Source of the DNA: Candidatus Dormiibacterota bacterium
GTDB lineage: Bacteria > Chloroflexota > Dormibacteria > Aeolococcales > Aeolococcaceae
Assembly (NCBI GenBank): GCA_955651875.1
Contig: CATPAP010000138.1
Span: 1-8,611 of the forward strand
Direction: 5' to 3'
DNA: 8,611 bases
A model generated the notes under the pieces. That model was given only the letters and a program-made list of their open reading frames with translations. It was not told where the DNA came from and did not search any database. Every line of letters begins with the position of its first letter. Position 1 is the stretch's first letter. This document shows, one piece after another, positions 6,202-8,611 of this stretch. A program made the translations under genes and the position numbers.

Positions 6202-6981
6202 TCAGCGGGCCCTGACGAGGAGGGCCTGCTGAGCCGACCCGATGCGCCCCCTGCTGTCGAACAGCGCGCTCTCCGCGACGCCGGTGCCCTGTGGACCGAT
6301 CCTGGTGCGAGCGTCGACACAGATCCACTCGCCCTGCGGCTCGCGAAACAGGTGCGCGGTCAGCTCGGTGTTGATGAACACGTGCGTCTGCAGCGAGAGC
6401 TCGGAGCTCACCCCGTTGCCGGAGTCGGCTGCGATCAGCACCCTGGCGAGTGGTGACGGCGGCTCGTCCTCAATGAGCTGGGCACGCATGCGCATCCACA
6501 CGGTCGCCGGTCCCGGGGTCGCGAAGTCCCCGACGGCCGCGCGCCACTCCATCGCGGAGAAGTAGCTGGGACCGCCCCACGGATCGAAGTCGGCGAGCAC
6601 GAGTGACCCGTCCGCGCTCGCAAACGAAGGCTGTTCGAGCGGTGACTGCTCCGCCGCGGTGTCGTCGCGCCTGATGCGCCAGGCGCGCGCCACGGCGATG
6701 TCACCGTCCTCGTCGCTGAGGGTGGCCTCGGCGAGCTGCACACGGCGTCCCGCGCGTGCCAGGCGGGCGCTCACCGACAGGGTGTGCACCGGGACGCTCC
6801 GCAGCAGCTCAACGGTGATGCGAGCGATGGAGAAGTCGACACCCCCTTCGAGGCGCTCGATGGCGCGGCCGAGCAGAGCCGCAGGGGGACCGCCATGCTG
6901 GTGGTGCGCGCTCCAGGGTCCACGCGTCCAGTCGGTCGAGGCGAAGCGGTCGCGGTCGGGGATGTAGAAGGCGGTGCTCAC
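6202..6981 (-). CDS. Acyl-CoA thioesterase-like protein (double hotdog)
   Basis: The 259-residue product looks like the TesB-related double-hotdog thioesterases common in actinobacteria, which hydrolyse acyl-CoA to free acid and CoA in the cytoplasm. The first hotdog (about 1-115) carries W-x-x-G-P-W-S-A-H-H-Q-H-G-G-P-P-A-A-L-L (about 18-37), then V-E-L-L-R-S-V-P-V and A-R-A-W-R-I-R. The second (about 150-259) carries L-I-A-A-D-S-G-N-G with Asp186, a position plausible for the TesB-type catalytic Asp, then a typical end G-T-G-V-A-E-S-A-L-F-D-S-R-G-R-I-G. The chosen start is GTG 6981; the frame stays open to 7302, but that part overlaps the divergent TOPRIM-like gene. Upstream there is a loosely placed GGAG (ten bases away) and GAGAAT seven bases away. 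It precedes the mutase by 46 bases, so acyl-CoA metabolism is a sensible context; chain-length preference is unknown. Confidence 0.82.
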   Translation of the reverse strand: MSTAFYIPDRDRFASTDWTRGPWSAHHQHGGPPAALLGRAIERLEGGVDFSIARITVELLRSVPVHTLSVSARLARAGRRVQLAEATLSDEDGDIAVARAWRIRRDDTAAEQSPLEQPSFASADGSLVLADFDPWGGPSYFSAMEWRAAVGDFATPGPATVWMRMRAQLIEDEPPSPLARVLIAADSGNGVSSELSLQTHVFINTELTAHLFREPQGEWICVDARTRIGPQGTGVAESALFDSRGRIGSAQQALLVRAR

Positions 6982-7044
6982 CGGCGTGATTCTCCACCTG
7001 TGCCTGCCGGCGGTGCGCCGCGTCTCTGCCAAACTCGCGCAGGC

Positions 7045-7845
7045 ATGCCGGTCGAGATCACCGACGAACGCGTTGCTGCGGCTGCCGCGCGCCTGCACGG
7101 CGGCGAGTGGTGGTTCTCGCCTCGCCAGCTCTACTACGCCGTCTGCGCCGATGTCGAGCTGTCGCCGGTGCGGGTGGCCAGCGGCGAGGTGGGGCTGGGG
7201 CTCGTGCTCATCCTCCTTGGCGTGATCATCGCCCAGCACCTGGTGCTGCTCATCCTCGGGGGCATCGGCCTGCTGCTTGTCGTCGTCGGCGCGGTGACTC
7301 ACCTCCAGGAGCGACGCCCGCCGCCGCTGACGCGGACGCTGCCCCTCTCCTTTGGTGATTTCGAGCAGCGGTTCCTGTCGGGCGAGCGGCGCTGGGAGGG
7401 GTTGACCACGTCGCCGCCGCCGCTGCTGTCAGCGCCGGCGGACGGCAACGCCGCGCTGGTGGTGTGCGATCGCACCGAGACGGCGGCCGTGCTGGCGGCC
7501 AACGCGCAGCGGATCGGCAACGTCGACATCGTCGTCCGCGGTGACGAGCCGGCCGACGTCGAGGGCCGGCGTGTCGTCGTCCTCCACGACTGCGACCCGG
7601 CGGGGTGCGGGCTGGTCGCCGAGCTCGTCGAGCGCGGCGCCGATGTGGTCGACGCCGGGATCAACCCCGGCGAGGTGGCCGGGCGCCGTCTCCAGCTCAT
7701 CGAGGGCGCACCGGCACGAATGCCGCGTGACCTCTCCGCCCACCTCGACGCAGCCCAGACCGACTGGCTGCGCTCGGGGCGGCGGCTCGAGAGTGCCACC
7801 GAGACTCCCGAGCAGCTCGTCCAGCGGCTGCGGGCGGCGCTCTAG
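7045..7845 (+). CDS. Two-transmembrane protein with C-terminal TOPRIM-like domain
   Basis: This is a 266-residue protein of unassigned function. Residues ~5-34 look like a helix-turn-helix or winged segment ending F-S-P-R-Q-L-Y-Y-A-V-C, which recalls the R-Q-x-x-Y motif near the N-terminus of Spo11/TopoVI-A-type proteins. Residues ~50-63 and 66-84 are two strongly hydrophobic helices joined by A-Q-H, predicting a hairpin in the membrane. After a proline-rich stretch (90-95) and a polar linker comes an alpha/beta domain: strand A-L-V-V-C-D-R-T-E (acidic D142, E145), then R-V-V-V-L-H-D-C-D-P-A-G-C-G, in which D182, D184 and G187 form the D-x-D-P-x-G of TOPRIM folds. No nuclease, primase or topoisomerase active-site Tyr is evident. 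Start ATG 7045 lies 63 bases from the divergent thioesterase start; CAAACT nine bases upstream is a weak -10. Topology and TOPRIM reading are moderate; function is unknown. Confidence 0.72.
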   Translation: MPVEITDERVAAAAARLHGGEWWFSPRQLYYAVCADVELSPVRVASGEVGLGLVLILLGVIIAQHLVLLILGGIGLLLVVVGAVTHLQERRPPPLTRTLPLSFGDFEQRFLSGERRWEGLTTSPPPLLSAPADGNAALVVCDRTETAAVLAANAQRIGNVDIVVRGDEPADVEGRRVVVLHDCDPAGCGLVAELVERGADVVDAGINPGEVAGRRLQLIEGAPARMPRDLSAHLDAAQTDWLRSGRRLESATETPEQLVQRLRAAL

Positions 7846-8507
7846 AAGTCGACCTGATCGGCGTCGGCGGCGCCGATCAGGACGGCGATGTTGCCCACCG
7901 GCTGGCGGTTCTCGTGCATGAGCTGGTGCGCGACGCCGACCTCCTCGAAGTCGAGGGTGAGGCGCAGGCACGGGTCGACCTCGCCGGCGATGACCAGGTC
8001 GTTGAGCGCCCTGGCCTGCTCGTCGTTGGCGAAATGCGAGCCCTGGAGCCGCTTGCTGCGCATCCACAGGTAGCGCAGGTCGACCGCCCCGTGGTAGCCC
8101 GTGGTGCCGGCGCAGATGACCACCATTCCGGCGTTGTCGCAGACCAAGATCGAGGTGGGGATGGTGGCTTCGCCCGGGTGCTCGAAGACGATGCGGGGGT
8201 TGCGCTTGGCCCCGACCACGTCCCAGATCGCCTTGCCGAAAGCGCGTGCGCCCGACGCCCAGTCACCGTAGGCGTCGCTGTCGCGCCAGTCGGGGGGAAG
8301 GCCCCAGTGGTCGAAGCCCTTGCGGTCGATGTAGCCCGCCGCGCCCAGGCTGACACAGAACGCGCCGCGCTCCTCCCCCGATGCCACCGCCACCGCGATG
8401 CCGCCCCGGGCGCGCACGATCTGGATCGCCTGGCTCCCCAGGCCACCACTCCCGCCCCACACCAGCACGATGTCGTTCTCTCGCACCACATGCGGCTCCC
8501 AGCCGCA
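7842..8507 (-). CDS. ccr: Crotonyl-CoA carboxylase/reductase, C-terminal half (5' part missing)
   Basis: This MDR-family enzyme makes ethylmalonyl-CoA from crotonyl-CoA, CO2 and NADPH, the defining step of the ethylmalonyl-CoA pathway. About 221 residues are present out of roughly 410-450. Visible family marks are the NADPH-binding V-L-V-W-G-G-S-G-G-L-G-S, F-D-H-W-G, A-F-G-K-A-I-W-D, R-I-V-F-E-H-P-G with the His codon at 8178-8180 (equivalent to the CO2-positioning His365 of the Kitasatospora enzyme), V-I-C-A-G-T-T-G-Y, L-R-Y-L-W-M-R, and Q-G-S-H-F-A-N-D. The S-H-F-A-N-D and F-E-H-P-G motifs separate it from plain quinone oxidoreductases. Sense is lost upstream of the Cys codon at 8505-8507, where the strand folds back on itself. 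The minus frame stays open to 8600, but that part is only the antisense of the copied segment and is not protein. The TAG stop overlaps that of the convergent gene. Confidence 0.93.
   Translation of the reverse strand, partial: CGWEPHVVRENDIVLVWGGSGGLGSQAIQIVRARGGIAVAVASGEERGAFCVSLGAAGYIDRKGFDHWGLPPDWRDSDAYGDWASGARAFGKAIWDVVGAKRNPRIVFEHPGEATIPTSILVCDNAGMVVICAGTTGYHGAVDLRYLWMRSKRLQGSHFANDEQARALNDLVIAGEVDPCLRLTLDFEEVGVAHQLMHENRQPVGNIAVLIGAADADQVDF
7853..7881. terminator. Perfect 11-bp hairpin at the convergent gene ends
   Basis: CCTGATCGGCG at 7853-7863 and CGCCGATCAGG at 7871-7881 are exact reverse complements around a 7-base loop. The hairpin starts eight bases after the TOPRIM-like gene stop and lies inside the last codons of ccr. 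Neither side has a T-run, so it is not a canonical intrinsic terminator. It may still stop or stabilise the convergent transcripts. It could also be incidental to Gly-Ala-Ala-Asp-Ala-Asp codons. Confidence 0.45.
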
Positions 8508-8611
8508 CGTGGTGCGCGAGAACGACGTCGTGCTGGTGTGGGGCGGGAGTGGCGGCCTGGGGAGCCAGGCGATCCAGATCGTGCGCGCCCGGGGCGGCAT
8601 CGCGGTGGCGG
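8387..8611. repeat. Long inverted repeat (fold-back) within ccr at the window end
   Basis: Left arm 8387-8497 and right arm 8501-8611 are reverse complements around a 3-base centre (8498-8500), with mismatches only at 8445/8553, 8471/8527, 8481/8517 and 8490/8508. The right arm may continue past the window edge. Both arms encode the same stretch of crotonyl-CoA carboxylase/reductase, the left on the minus strand and the right on the plus strand. Confidence 0.95.
8503..8611 (+). pseudogene. Second, inverted copy of a ccr segment (fragment)
   Basis: On the plus strand, from the Pro codon at 8503 to the edge, the reading is P-H-V-V-R-E-N-D-V-V-L-V-W-G-G-S-G-G-L-G-S and on through Q-A-I-Q-I-V-R-A-R-G-G-I-A-V-A. 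It matches the minus-strand ccr except for one Ile-to-Val change (END-I versus END-V); the other three base differences are silent. It has no start of its own, since sense is lost upstream of 8501. It is either a fragment of a strain-variant ccr joined by assembly or library error, or the start of a genuine inverted second copy. Confidence 0.7.

Noticed and set aside
5112..6215. 367-codon plus-strand open frame opposite the mutase
   Set aside because: It is Arg- and Val-rich with no family pattern and lies wholly antisense to a strongly conserved mutase. Long antisense frames are expected at this GC content.
6156..6320. N-terminal extension of the mutase to an ATG at 6320
   Set aside because: It overlaps the conserved end of the thioesterase and gives Ser/Arg/Gly-rich sequence. 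Family homology begins about 20 residues after GTG 6155.
6982..7302. N-terminal extension of the thioesterase frame to 7302
   Set aside because: It reads through the divergent TOPRIM-like gene and gives low-complexity His/Asp/Glu-rich sequence. Hotdog homology begins right after GTG 6981.
8508..8600. Minus-strand extension of the ccr frame to an ATG at 8600
   Set aside because: Its translation is simply the antisense of the inverted ccr copy and bears no resemblance to the N-terminal side of the family. The open frame arises from the fold-back.

Overview
The window is GC-rich (roughly 70% by eye), densely packed bacterial DNA. It holds eight recognisable protein-coding genes or gene fragments and no RNA genes, insertion sequences or CRISPR arrays. 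Two genes encode cobalamin-dependent enzymes (QueG and a methylmalonyl-CoA mutase catalytic chain), and one encodes crotonyl-CoA carboxylase/reductase. Together with the mix of actinobacterial-like and chloroflexal/archaeal-like family types, this suggests a soil-type high-GC lineage such as Actinomycetota, Chloroflexota or Dormibacterota. That placement is inference and cannot be fixed from one window.

Layout. (1) At 1-644 on the minus strand is the N-terminal part of queG (epoxyqueuosine reductase), cut by the window edge. (2) Divergent from it on the plus strand are pepA (693-2204, leucyl aminopeptidase) and an unusual two-domain protein (2257-3525) that joins a peptidase-S51/class-I-glutaminase-like domain to a tail like the C-terminus of cysteinyl-tRNA synthetase. 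(3) Converging on it is a minus-strand run, read from right to left: a double-hotdog thioesterase (6981-6202), a methylmalonyl-CoA mutase large subunit without its B12 domain (6155-4452), a small membrane-anchored or secreted beta-rich protein (4378-3941) and a DUF962/Mpo1-like membrane protein (3878-3528). (4) Divergent from the thioesterase is a 266-residue protein (7045-7845) with an N-terminal helix-turn-helix-like segment, two transmembrane helices and a C-terminal TOPRIM-like domain. (5) Converging on it, and sharing a CTAG stop with it, is the 3' half of ccr (8507-7842).

How the genes fit together. Crotonyl-CoA carboxylase/reductase and methylmalonyl-CoA mutase are both steps of the ethylmalonyl-CoA pathway and of propionyl-CoA assimilation. 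The thioesterase beside them could trim acyl-CoAs. The rest are housekeeping (QueG, PepA) or unassigned genes. Two genes (2257 and 6155) lack a good Shine-Dalgarno and instead have a TAnnnT hexamer exactly six bases before the start codon, which is the geometry of leaderless promoters.

The right end (8387-8611) is a near-perfect fold-back. The last 111 bases are the reverse complement of the ccr bases just before them, with four differences, of which three are synonymous. It is probably a strain-level assembly or library chimera, less likely a true inverted duplication. Gene content to the right of about 8498 should not be trusted.
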